Notes under the pieces: generated by a model | Databases searched by the model: none | What the model was told of the DNA's origin: nothing | The model's input: only the letters and a program-made list of their open reading frames with translations | Origin: Sutterella sp. | GTDB taxonomy: Bacteria; Pseudomonadota; Gammaproteobacteria; Burkholderiales; Burkholderiaceae_F | DNA length: 10,020 nt | Assembly (NCBI GenBank): GCA_003543795.1 | Contig: DNBE01000008.1 | Coordinates: 1-10,020, forward strand | Direction of reading: 5' to 3' | Shown: positions 1 to 7,506 of the stretch, one piece after another | Layout: each line of letters begins with the position of its first letter | Position numbering within the stretch: position 1 is the stretch's first letter | Position numbers and translations under genes: made by a program

Positions 1-764
<764 letters not shown>

Positions 765-1421
765 TTAAATAAGAGATGATTCCCGAACGATTTCGGTGCC
801 ATCAATCCAGTGCGTGAGCACGTCTTCGAGTTCGGGAAGCCCCTCTTTTTTAAGGCTTGAGAAAAATTGTGTCGTAACGTGTGTACCGAGCGACTCGGCT
901 CGCGACAAAGAAGTCGCAAGCGTCGGTTTTCTGTCGGCAGCTTTAATTTGATCGGCTTTATTGAGTAAAAAATGAAGCTTTACGGGTCGGGTGTTTAAAA
1001 GGTCGATGACCCAATCGTCGCTAACGGTAAAAGGGCGTCTAGCGTCCATCACGATGACGACCCCGACCAAATTTTGGCGTCCTAAAAGGTAATCGGTCGC
1101 AAGGCGCCCCCAAGAAGCGCGCGTCGCGGGGTCGGCTTTAGAAAAGCCGTAGCCAGGCAAATCGACGAGTTCGGCAACGGGCGTCAAACTCTTATCTTGG
1201 TTTTTTTTAGATAAGGTAAAAAAATTAATGAGTTGCGTTCTTCCCGGCGTTTTAGAGGCGAAAGCCAATTGGCGCTTGTGAGTCAATGTATTGATGGTCG
1301 AGGATTTCCCCGCGTTCGAGCGCCCGACAAAAGCGATTTCGGGTAAAAGCGAAGGCTCAATATCGGCAAATTTAGCTGCCGAAACGCGAAAACAGGCGCT
1401 CTCAAATAAAAACATATCCAT
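765..1421 (-). CDS. engB: Ribosome biogenesis GTP-binding protein EngB (YihA/YsxC)
   Basis: EngB is a small cytoplasmic TRAFAC-class GTPase needed for assembly of the large ribosomal subunit. At 218 residues it has the normal family length. The G motifs are visible in order: P-loop GRSNAGKSS (33-41, K39), the switch I region KTPGRTQ (57-63), G3 DLPGYG (87-92), G4 NKAD (154-157) and a G5-like SSLKK (188-192). The ATG at 1421 is only three bases after a GAGG ribosome-binding site, whereas the in-frame ATG at 1415 (Met3) is nine bases after it and may be the true start; the protein changes by two residues. The gene lies between the AspT-family transporter and hemB on the same strand. Its ribosome-binding site is inside a hairpin stem, described separately. 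The family assignment is secure. Confidence 0.96.
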   Translation of the reverse strand: MDMFLFESACFRVSAAKFADIEPSLLPEIAFVGRSNAGKSSTINTLTHKRQLAFASKTPGRTQLINFFTLSKKNQDKSLTPVAELVDLPGYGFSKADPATRASWGRLATDYLLGRQNLVGVVIVMDARRPFTVSDDWVIDLLNTRPVKLHFLLNKADQIKAADRKPTLATSLSRAESLGTHVTTQFFSSLKKEGLPELEDVLTHWIDGTEIVRESSLI

Positions 1422-1459
1422 TGGCCTCAGAAAGAAAAAACGTTTCCTTGAGGCCTAAT
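1420..1459 (-). promoter_or_regulatory. Hairpin covering the engB ribosome-binding site and start codon
   Basis: On the minus strand a perfect 7-bp inverted repeat, GGCCTCA and TGAGGCC (plus-strand arms 1423-1429 and 1449-1455), encloses a 19-base loop. Beyond one bulged A, three more pairs (ATT with AAT) extend the stem into the first engB ATG. The GAGG ribosome-binding site lies in the 3' arm, so the folded RNA would hide it. No U-tract follows directly, so a terminator is less likely. A role in limiting initiation, or opening by a ribosome finishing the upstream transporter gene, is inference from base pairing only. Confidence 0.45.
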
Positions 1460-1485
1460 CGTAGAAGGGATACCTTAGCCCAACG

Positions 1486-3150
1486 TTAAACGATGACAAA
1501 GGATGAGAGCGCTATCAAGATGACCTGACCCGACAGGATGCGTAAAAACATCGTCATCGGGTAAACGGTCGTATAGGCAATCGCGGGCGAATTTTTATCC
1601 GACAAACTCGCGCAATAAGAAAGGATCGGGGTATTCGTTCCCATTCCGGCGAGCATGCCGGAAATCGCGTGGAAGTTAGTTTTAAGTACCACGCGAGCAA
1701 AAATACCGATTGCCATCGCGGGGAAGACCGCGATGACAAAGCCGACAATCATATAAAGCGTCGCTTCGCCAGAAATCAAGGCGTCGAAAAACTTTTCCCC
1801 GGCATTTAACCCGATACTTGCTAAAAAGAGCGCCATACCGATACTTCTAAGAAGTTCGTTTGCCGAACTCGATACGTAAGTATTAAGTCGCAAGAACGGT
1901 CCGTAGCAACCGATCAAAATCCCGATAATGAGCGGCCCTCCCGCGACACCTAAGCGCATCGGAACGGGGAGTCCCGGAATGACAAAGGGGACGGACCCGA
2001 ACAGAATGCCCGCGAGAATACCCGTGAAAATGGACGCAAGAGAAGGAATCAGGTAACGCGCTTGGTTACCTAAAACGTGTGCTAAGCGATCGATTGCGGC
2101 TTCTTTACCGACACAAAGTAAGCGGTCTCCGAATTGCAAACGCATCTTGGGATAGGGGAAAAGTTCCATGCCAGAGCGATAGATGCGCGTCACGTTTACG
2201 CCGTCAAATTTCGAGAGATGCAGGTCGTGAACTTTGATGCCGATTTTATTGGCACGCGTCATCATGAGCGTGCGCTGCACAATCGGGGAATTTTCTTCGT
2301 CGATTTCTACTTCGGTATTTTCTTTTCCGAAAAAGGCGACAATAAAGTCTTTAAAACGCGCCTCGGTCACAATCATGATGAGGTCGCCCGCTTCAATGAC
2401 GGTTGTCGCGTTCGGGCTAAAAAAGAGGTCGCCTCGCTTTAAGCGACTCGCGATAAACGCAAGCTGCGAACTTTGTCGAATAAGGCCGATGGTTTTACCG
2501 ACAATACCCGGATTTGTGACTTCGACCGTGAAATAAATGGGGAGGTCTTTCGAAACGGAACGATTCCAAGCCGCGTCTTCGACCGCTGGGTCGATTTTAA
2601 AGAGAACCTTAATTGCGATAATCGAAAGTAAAAGGCCGATAAAGCCCATCGGGTACGCGCAAGCGTAAACGATGGAAATGTCTTTCCCTTCATATTGAAG
2701 GTGGTTTAACACTTCTTGCGCGGCGCCCAACCCCGGCGTGTTCGTTACGGCGCCGAAATATGCGCCCATCGTTTCGGGTAAAGAGATGTGGCTTGAAAAC
2801 GCGAAAAAGAGGATTAACGCGGTCGCAACGGATAAAAGCACGCCGCCGATCATGAGGATATTTAGTTTAAGGCCGCCGGTTTTAAGGGTTGAGATAAAGG
2901 AAGGTCCGACTTGAACGCCGATGAAGTACATAAAAAACGTCAGACCGAAATCGCGCACGAAAGCTAGCATCGAGGGGTCGATGCTCGCGAAAAGATAATC
3001 GACGACAAAACCCACAAAAAGAACGAAAATGACGCCGAGTTTAATGCCGAAAATACGAACGGAGCCGAGCGCCATCCCGATCGCGATGACAAGCGAATAA
3101 GTAAATAAGGTATAGGCAACGGACCCCGGCTGCGAAAAAAAGTCAAGCAT
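1486..3150 (-). CDS. AspT/YidE-family (aspartate:alanine exchanger superfamily) inner-membrane transporter
   Basis: This 554-residue protein is a membrane carrier of the aspartate:alanine exchanger family, whose members include the AspT antiporter, the succinate exporter SucE and E. coli YidE and YbjL. The architecture is clear: an N-terminal block of hydrophobic segments (about residues 8-185), two cytoplasmic TrkA-C/RCK_C-like domains (about 205-275 and 300-365), and a second block (about 370-554). Both halves carry the paired family motif, TNTPGLGAAQ at 136-145 and GMGTNTPILSY at 502-512. The ATG at 3150 is preferred because MLDFF and the first membrane segment align with family starts. 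An in-frame TTG at 3186 would add 12 residues but lies in a hairpin arm. Neither start has a good ribosome-binding site. The substrate cannot be read from the sequence; dicarboxylates or amino acids are plausible. The gene sits between lysA and engB. Confidence 0.9.
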   Translation of the reverse strand: MLDFFSQPGSVAYTLFTYSLVIAIGMALGSVRIFGIKLGVIFVLFVGFVVDYLFASIDPSMLAFVRDFGLTFFMYFIGVQVGPSFISTLKTGGLKLNILMIGGVLLSVATALILFFAFSSHISLPETMGAYFGAVTNTPGLGAAQEVLNHLQYEGKDISIVYACAYPMGFIGLLLSIIAIKVLFKIDPAVEDAAWNRSVSKDLPIYFTVEVTNPGIVGKTIGLIRQSSQLAFIASRLKRGDLFFSPNATTVIEAGDLIMIVTEARFKDFIVAFFGKENTEVEIDEENSPIVQRTLMMTRANKIGIKVHDLHLSKFDGVNVTRIYRSGMELFPYPKMRLQFGDRLLCVGKEAAIDRLAHVLGNQARYLIPSLASIFTGILAGILFGSVPFVIPGLPVPMRLGVAGGPLIIGILIGCYGPFLRLNTYVSSSANELLRSIGMALFLASIGLNAGEKFFDALISGEATLYMIVGFVIAVFPAMAIGIFARVVLKTNFHAISGMLAGMGTNTPILSYCASLSDKNSPAIAYTTVYPMTMFLRILSGQVILIALSSFVIV

Positions 3151-3183
3151 AGGTAAATAAAAACGGCGGATTACATTGATTCT

Positions 3184-3203
3184 CAAGCGTTATTTTACGC
3201 TTG
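3184..3203 (-). other. Hairpin between lysA and the transporter gene
   Basis: A perfect 7-bp inverted repeat, CAAGCGT and ACGCTTG with a 6-base AT-only loop, begins five bases after the lysA stop codon. No U-run follows on the minus strand, so it does not look like a standard terminator of lysA. It could be a weak attenuator or a processing or stability element between lysA and the transporter gene. The structure is seen in the sequence; the role is unknown. Confidence 0.4.
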
Positions 3204-3207
3204 CGTT

Positions 3208-4482
3208 TTAAGGCCCGTAAATTTCGTCATCCCAAAGGGCGCTTAAAGTTTGGCGCTTCCGAATAAGGCGCGCGACGCCGCCTTCAAGTAACACTTCCGC
3301 GACTTTGGCGCGCATGTTGTAGTGGCTCGCCATCGAAAATCCGTAAGCGCCCGCCATGGCAATGGCGAGGTAATCGCCTTCTGTGAGAGCGGGTAGCAAG
3401 ATGTCCTTTTTAAAGACGTCGCTAGATTCGCAAATTGGTCCCGCGACGTCATAGGTCTGACGAGCGTCACTCGCTTTAATAGCAAGAAGCGGCATATCCG
3501 CGTCATACATCGCGACTCGAACCATGTCGTTCATTCCCGCGTCAACGAGCGCGAAGCGCTTCTCGGGCGTCTCTTTTACATATTCGACGCGCGTCAGAAA
3601 GACGCCCGAGGTCGCAACTAAAGAGCGACCGGGCTCAAGAATGATTTCAAGGTTGGATAGGGCTGCTTCGTTAAGTTTATCTTGAAGCATCTTGACGAGA
3701 GCGGCAGGTGCGGGCGGCGTATCGACATCGCGATATCTCACACCCAAACCGCCTCCGAAATCGATGTGAGAAAGGGGTATCCCTTTGGTTTTGAGGGTAC
3801 GCGCTAATTCAATAATGCAATCGGCGGCTTCGGCAAAAGGCGCTAAATCCGTAATTTGGCTTCCGATGTGGCAATCAATCCCGACCACGCAAACGTTCGG
3901 TAAGGAGGCGGCCAGTTCAAAAGCTTTGAGCGCCTCTTCGTGCGGAATCCCGAATTTATTGATTTTGAGGCCTGTTGAAATCTTAGGATGCGTTTTCGCG
4001 CTCACATTCGGGTTAATTCGGAAAGTAATCGGGGCAACCGTTCCTAATTCGGACGCGACGGCAGAGACGCGACGCAATTCCGGGATGCTTTCGATGTTGA
4101 TCGCTTTAATTTTTAATTGCAGCGCTCTTTTTATTTCTTCGTGGCTTTTCGCAACGCCCGAAAAAACACAGTTGGCAGGACTTCCCCCTGCTTTGATCAC
4201 GGTTTCGAGCTCGCCTCCGCTTACGACATCAAACCCCGCGCCGCGTTTTGCTAAAAGGGATAAAAGGGAAAGCGACGCGTTTGCTTTGACGGCAAAGCAA
4301 ACGAGCCCCGTGCTACCTAAAGCGTTCGCGTAGGCGTCATAAGCTTGGGAGAGCGTTTGAGCGTCATAGACGTAAAGCGGTGTTCCGAAGCGATTCGCTA
4401 AGCTAGCGAGATCGACATGCGCGAATTGAAGGCGACCGCCGACGTACTCAAAACCCGAAGGGAGATAGTCGGGCGTGGTCAT
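3208..4482 (-). CDS. lysA: Diaminopimelate decarboxylase
   Basis: LysA decarboxylates meso-diaminopimelate to L-lysine, the last step of lysine synthesis, using pyridoxal phosphate in the cytoplasm. The 424 residues match the usual length of this fold-type III enzyme. The PLP lysine is K66 in CFAVKANAS. PLP-phosphate and substrate motifs follow: HIGSQ (205-209), GGGLG (243-247) and EPGRS (283-287). CESSD (351-355, C351) and GAYGFSMASHYN (378-389, Y380) supply the dimer-interface active-site residues. The start ATG overlaps the lptM stop (ATGA), and no Shine-Dalgarno sequence precedes it, so translation probably depends on ribosomes finishing lptM. One small departure from the usual NDLIRPALYDA segment is NDMVRVAMYDA (318-328). 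The assignment is secure. Confidence 0.97.
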   Translation of the reverse strand: MTTPDYLPSGFEYVGGRLQFAHVDLASLANRFGTPLYVYDAQTLSQAYDAYANALGSTGLVCFAVKANASLSLLSLLAKRGAGFDVVSGGELETVIKAGGSPANCVFSGVAKSHEEIKRALQLKIKAINIESIPELRRVSAVASELGTVAPITFRINPNVSAKTHPKISTGLKINKFGIPHEEALKAFELAASLPNVCVVGIDCHIGSQITDLAPFAEAADCIIELARTLKTKGIPLSHIDFGGGLGVRYRDVDTPPAPAALVKMLQDKLNEAALSNLEIILEPGRSLVATSGVFLTRVEYVKETPEKRFALVDAGMNDMVRVAMYDADMPLLAIKASDARQTYDVAGPICESSDVFKKDILLPALTEGDYLAIAMAGAYGFSMASHYNMRAKVAEVLLEGGVARLIRKRQTLSALWDDEIYGP

Positions 4483-4604
4483 TTGGAGGTGCTTTGCGTG
4501 TTAAGATGAGCGGCGTGCGGCATATAGAGGTCACCTTTGATGCCACAGGCGGAAACGGCCGAAACGATGATAGCGGCCGCAACGCAATACAAAAACTTTT
4601 TCAT
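4479..4604 (-). CDS. lptM: LPS-assembly lipoprotein LptM (YifL-like), 41 residues
   Basis: This tiny gene encodes a lipoprotein with a signal peptide: MKK, a hydrophobic stretch (about 4-19) and lipobox VSAC with lipidated C20. The mature start CGIKGDLYMP (20-29) matches the family signature CGxKGxLYxP. In E. coli LptM associates with the outer-membrane LptDE complex and assists maturation of the LptD LPS translocon; the same role is inferred here. The start at 4604 is fixed by the signal peptide and by AAGGA (4613-4617) eight bases upstream. It overlaps lysA by four bases, the usual lptM-lysA pairing, and diverges from cyaY with 13 bases between start codons. A longer reading frame extends upstream across the opposite strand of cyaY but shows no coding signature. 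Confidence 0.92.
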   Translation of the reverse strand: MKKFLYCVAAAIIVSAVSACGIKGDLYMPHAAHLNTQSTSK

Positions 4605-4617
4605 CAAAATTTTCCTT
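4605..4617. promoter_or_regulatory. 13-base divergent start region between lptM and cyaY
   Basis: Only 13 bases separate the two start codons. On the minus strand they hold AAGGA (4613-4617) eight bases before the lptM ATG. On the plus strand no Shine-Dalgarno sequence precedes the cyaY ATG. Promoters for each gene must therefore lie inside the coding region of the other. I could not pick out a convincing -10/-35 pair on either side. Confidence 0.55.
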
Positions 4618-4926
4618 ATGACGGAAACCGAATTTCTTTTGAAAGCGCAAGAAACATTTAACGCTTTGCAAAACGCTCTTGAAGACGTCGGGTGCGAGGC
4701 CGACATCCTCGGGCATGTCTTGGATGTCATCTTACCTGACGAAAGCCACATCGTAATCAATATCCAAGCCCCTATGCAGGAAATTTGGGTCGCTTTAAAG
4801 GCTTCCGGCAAGCACTTTCGCTTAGAAAACGATCGTTGGACGGATACCCGTTCGGGGCAAACGCTCGAAGCCGTCCTCGCCGAAGCGTTAAACAAGGTCG
4901 GAATTCGGAACGTTACTTTTTCTTAA
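4618..4926 (+). CDS. cyaY: Iron-sulfur cluster assembly protein CyaY (bacterial frataxin)
   Basis: CyaY is a small cytoplasmic protein that binds iron and the IscS-IscU complex and modulates iron-sulfur cluster assembly. The 102 residues match the family length and the alpha-beta sandwich layout: helix 1 (about 3-22), strands including HVLDVILPDESHIVINIQ (33-50), the signature QAPMQEIWVALKASGKHF (50-67), RWTDTRSG (73-80) and a C-terminal helix (about 82-94). The start aligns with known frataxins, although the frame is open 27 codons further upstream. No Shine-Dalgarno sequence is seen. The acidic ridge on helix 1 is thinner than in E. coli (mainly E22, D23, E27, D29). The stop codon shares the palindrome TTAA with that of convergent mrcA. 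The identification is confident from the central signature. Confidence 0.94.
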   Translation: MTETEFLLKAQETFNALQNALEDVGCEADILGHVLDVILPDESHIVINIQAPMQEIWVALKASGKHFRLENDRWTDTRSGQTLEAVLAEALNKVGIRNVTFS

Positions 4927-7322
4927 AAGAGTTGGTCTCTTAAGATATTTTGGACTTCGTCCATTTCGACCGGTTTTGTCTTTTCACCCAATCCGAGCGT
5001 TTGAACGGCGTCCGATACCTGGTCTGCGTAGTAGTAAGTGCCGTCGACTTCGACAACGTCGTTCGGTTGATGGCGTTCATAAAAGGGGACGCCCTTCATC
5101 GCAACCTTCATATATTCGCGCCAGACGGGTAACGCCAAGCCGCCGCCTGTTTCGCGATTGCCGAGCGGATAGGGTTGATCGTAGCCGATCCAACAAATCG
5201 CGACCATGTTTCCGACATAGCCCGCAAACCACGCGTCAACCGAATTATTGGTTGTTCCGGTTTTGGCGCCCATATCGGTTCTTTGTAGCGCGGTGGAAGC
5301 CCCTCGCCCGGTGCCTTCAAGGGCAACGCCTCTAAGGAGCGTATGCATAATAAAAGCGTTTCTCGCGTCGATTGCCCGAGGCGCGTTCGTGCCCGCCTTA
5401 ACGGACGGATGTTCGAGGATGACGTTCCCCGCGGCATCGGTTACTTTTTCGATGATGTAGGGCTCGATCATATAGCCGCCGTTAGCAAAAATGCCGTAGC
5501 CGCGAAGCATTTCCCAAGGCGTCACCGTGCCAGCGCCTAAAGCTGTCGTTAAAAACGGCGGATGGTTATCTTTTTTGAATCCGAAACGCGTCACGTAGTT
5601 TTGCGCGTATTGCGGGCCGATCGCTTGCATAACGCGAATCGAAACGAGGTTTTTCGATTTTTTGAGCGCGGTCGCTAGCGTCATCGGGCCGTCATACGTC
5701 CCTTCGTAGTTTTTCGGTTCCCAGAGTCTGCCGCCCGTTTCGCTCGGATCAATCGTAATCGGGGCATCGTTAATAATTGTCGAAGCCGTAAAGCCTTTAT
5801 CGAGCGCGGCGGAGTAAATGAAGGGTTTAAAGCTTGAGCCGGGTTGGCGTTTCGCGGAAATGACGTGGTTATATTTGCTGATATCAAAATCAAAGCCGCC
5901 GACAAGCGCGCGAACCGCGCCCGTTTCGAAATCGGCCGCAACGAACGCGCTTTCGACGCGAGGCAGTTGCGCGAGCATAAATTCTGCGGATTTAGGCGCG
6001 CGGTGAATGAGGATGACGGAGCCTGCGCGTAATTCGCCGGAAGCAAAGCGTTCGGCTAATTTTTGGCCGGGTTTGGCAATATAGTTTCTCGCGAAATACT
6101 CGTAACGAGCGGGCGCAATCGTGATTTCCTGGCCGTCCGCGCGACGAACGAGCATGCCTTTTTTATCCATCTTGAGGACGACCGCCGGGTAGTAGCCGTC
6201 TGACTTCCTAACGGTGCTAAGCGCTTTGTTGATCGCCTCTTTATTTTCTTCGGCATTCTCGGTTAAGGTCACATAACCCAAACAACCGCGATAGCCGTAG
6301 CGCATGTCGTACTCCATCAATCGTTCGCGAACGACGGCGCTTGCTAATTGTTGGTCCGTGGAACGGATTGTCGTGTAGACGTTGAGACCTTGGCTATAAA
6401 TATTTTCGCCCAAGGTAACGGGTTCGCCCGAAGCACTTTTACCGATTTCTTTATTAAAGAGGATGTAGCGTGCGAGTTCCGCGACATATTCGGCATGGAT
6501 GTCCGCGATTTTCGGTTTGGCTTTTTCTTGTTCAGTTGACTGTTGCTTCACAACAATCGGTTGCGCGACTTGGCTTTCGTAGGTGATGTCATCGATATAG
6601 CCGAGTTGATGCATGCGAGAAAGAACGTAATTTCGACGCATGGTCGCGCGACGGATATTCACGAAAGGATTGTAAGTCGCGGGCGCGACGGGTAATCCCG
6701 CTAATGTCGCGCATTCGGAAATGGAGAGTTCGGAGAGTTGCTTTCCGAAATAAGTTTTAGCGGCGCTCGCAAAACCGTAAGAGCGATTCCCGAGGAAGAT
6801 TTGATTCATATAAACCTCGAGGATTCGGTCTTTGGAAAGCTGGCGCTCGATTTTAAACGCCATCGCGACTTCGTAGATTTTGCGTGTGTAGCTACGCTCG
6901 TTCGATAAAAAGAAATTACGAGCGACCTGCATCGTAATGGTGCTTCCGCCCTGGCCTCTGCGTCCCGTCATCAAATTGGCAAGCGCGGCGCGCATAATCC
7001 CCGTTAATTTAATGCCAGAGTGCTCGTAAAAGTCGCTATCTTCGGCCGCTAAAACGGCAAGGCGAATCGAGCGCGGCATGTCGGCAATCGAGACGAACTC
7101 GCGTCTTTCGGTCCCGAATTCGCCGATTAAGACATTATCGGCGGTATAAATCTGCATCGGGATTTTCGGGCGGTAGTCTTCGAGGCTATCCAAAGGCGGC
7201 AACTGATAGTAGACGATGCTAAAAACGAGGAGCACGACGCTTAAAGCGACACCGATACCCGTGACGCTGACGAGGGCAAACCATTTAGCGCAGGTTGCGA
7301 AGACCGAAGACTTTTTAGCCAT
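4923..7322 (-). CDS. mrcA: Penicillin-binding protein 1A (bifunctional transglycosylase/transpeptidase)
   Basis: PBP1A polymerises lipid II into glycan strands and cross-links the peptides in the periplasm, anchored in the inner membrane. From the ATG at 7322 it has 799 residues: a short cytoplasmic tail, one membrane anchor (about 12-37), a GT51 glycosyltransferase domain (about 60-235) with catalytic E94 in AAEDSDFYEH and the motif RGQGGSTITMQ, an OB-like linker domain (about 310-450), and the transpeptidase domain with SSFK (496-499, nucleophile S496), SKN (556-558) and KTGTT (687-691). All catalytic motifs are intact. An in-frame GTG at 7397 would add 25 residues, but MAKKSS followed by the anchor fits the family better. 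No clear Shine-Dalgarno sequence is seen. Its 3' end abuts cyaY head-on, and its 5' end diverges from a thioesterase gene. Confidence 0.96.
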   Translation of the reverse strand: MAKKSSVFATCAKWFALVSVTGIGVALSVVLLVFSIVYYQLPPLDSLEDYRPKIPMQIYTADNVLIGEFGTERREFVSIADMPRSIRLAVLAAEDSDFYEHSGIKLTGIMRAALANLMTGRRGQGGSTITMQVARNFFLSNERSYTRKIYEVAMAFKIERQLSKDRILEVYMNQIFLGNRSYGFASAAKTYFGKQLSELSISECATLAGLPVAPATYNPFVNIRRATMRRNYVLSRMHQLGYIDDITYESQVAQPIVVKQQSTEQEKAKPKIADIHAEYVAELARYILFNKEIGKSASGEPVTLGENIYSQGLNVYTTIRSTDQQLASAVVRERLMEYDMRYGYRGCLGYVTLTENAEENKEAINKALSTVRKSDGYYPAVVLKMDKKGMLVRRADGQEITIAPARYEYFARNYIAKPGQKLAERFASGELRAGSVILIHRAPKSAEFMLAQLPRVESAFVAADFETGAVRALVGGFDFDISKYNHVISAKRQPGSSFKPFIYSAALDKGFTASTIINDAPITIDPSETGGRLWEPKNYEGTYDGPMTLATALKKSKNLVSIRVMQAIGPQYAQNYVTRFGFKKDNHPPFLTTALGAGTVTPWEMLRGYGIFANGGYMIEPYIIEKVTDAAGNVILEHPSVKAGTNAPRAIDARNAFIMHTLLRGVALEGTGRGASTALQRTDMGAKTGTTNNSVDAWFAGYVGNMVAICWIGYDQPYPLGNRETGGGLALPVWREYMKVAMKGVPFYERHQPNDVVEVDGTYYYADQVSDAVQTLGLGEKTKPVEMDEVQNILRDQLF

Positions 7323-7506
7323 GTAAATACTTTTAAACGAAAGACGCGCGTTTTTTCGAAGAAAGAGCCATTTTACCGCAATATAAAAAAGAACCACCCT
7401 AAGGGACTGACTTTCCTACTGAAATAGGAGAAATTTCGTAGGGCAATAAAGCTTCGCGGAAAGTCGCGATTTTCGCGGGTCTAAAAACCCCTTTTGAAAG
7501 GGTAAA
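7323..7506. other. Divergent intergenic region between mrcA and the thioesterase gene
   Basis: These 184 bases must hold the promoters for mrcA (leftward) and the thioesterase gene (rightward). An AT-rich box at 7380-7387 reads TATATT on the minus strand and TATAAA on the plus strand, so it could serve as a -10 in either direction, but no good -35 is found at the right spacing. A 5-bp inverted repeat TCCTA/TAGGA with a 6-base loop lies at 7414-7429. The heptamer TTCGCGG occurs at 7453-7459 and again at 7472-7478. The end nearest the thioesterase carries two alternative hairpins, listed separately. Confidence 0.4.
7477..7502 (+). promoter_or_regulatory. Two mutually exclusive hairpins over the thioesterase ribosome-binding site
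   Basis: GGGT (7477-7480) can pair with ACCC (7487-7490) across a 6-base loop. CCCTT (7489-7493) can instead pair with AAGGG (7498-7502) across a TTGA loop. The arms share bases 7489-7490, so both cannot form at once. AAGGG is the ribosome-binding site of the gene starting at 7507, so the first fold leaves it free and the second hides it. The pairing is visible, but the stems are short and function is inference. Confidence 0.3.

Noticed and set aside
3785..4333. A 182-codon open frame on the plus strand opposite lysA.
   Set aside because: It is wholly antisense to a secure gene, has no ribosome-binding site or recognisable domain, and its composition follows from lysA codon use.
4506..4661. 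A short plus-strand frame of about 50 codons starting at 4506, preceded by GGAGGT (4486-4491).
   Set aside because: The GGAGGT is 14 bases from the ATG, and the frame lies opposite lptM and runs into cyaY out of frame. The product resembles nothing I recognise.
4605..4895. Upstream extension of the lptM frame to 4895, giving 138 codons.
   Set aside because: The extension is antisense to cyaY, and the signal peptide, lipobox and AAGGA site fix the start at 4604.
7323..7397. A 25-residue N-terminal extension of PBP1A from the GTG at 7397.
   Set aside because: Family proteins start just before the membrane anchor, and the extension has no strong ribosome-binding site. It cannot be fully excluded.
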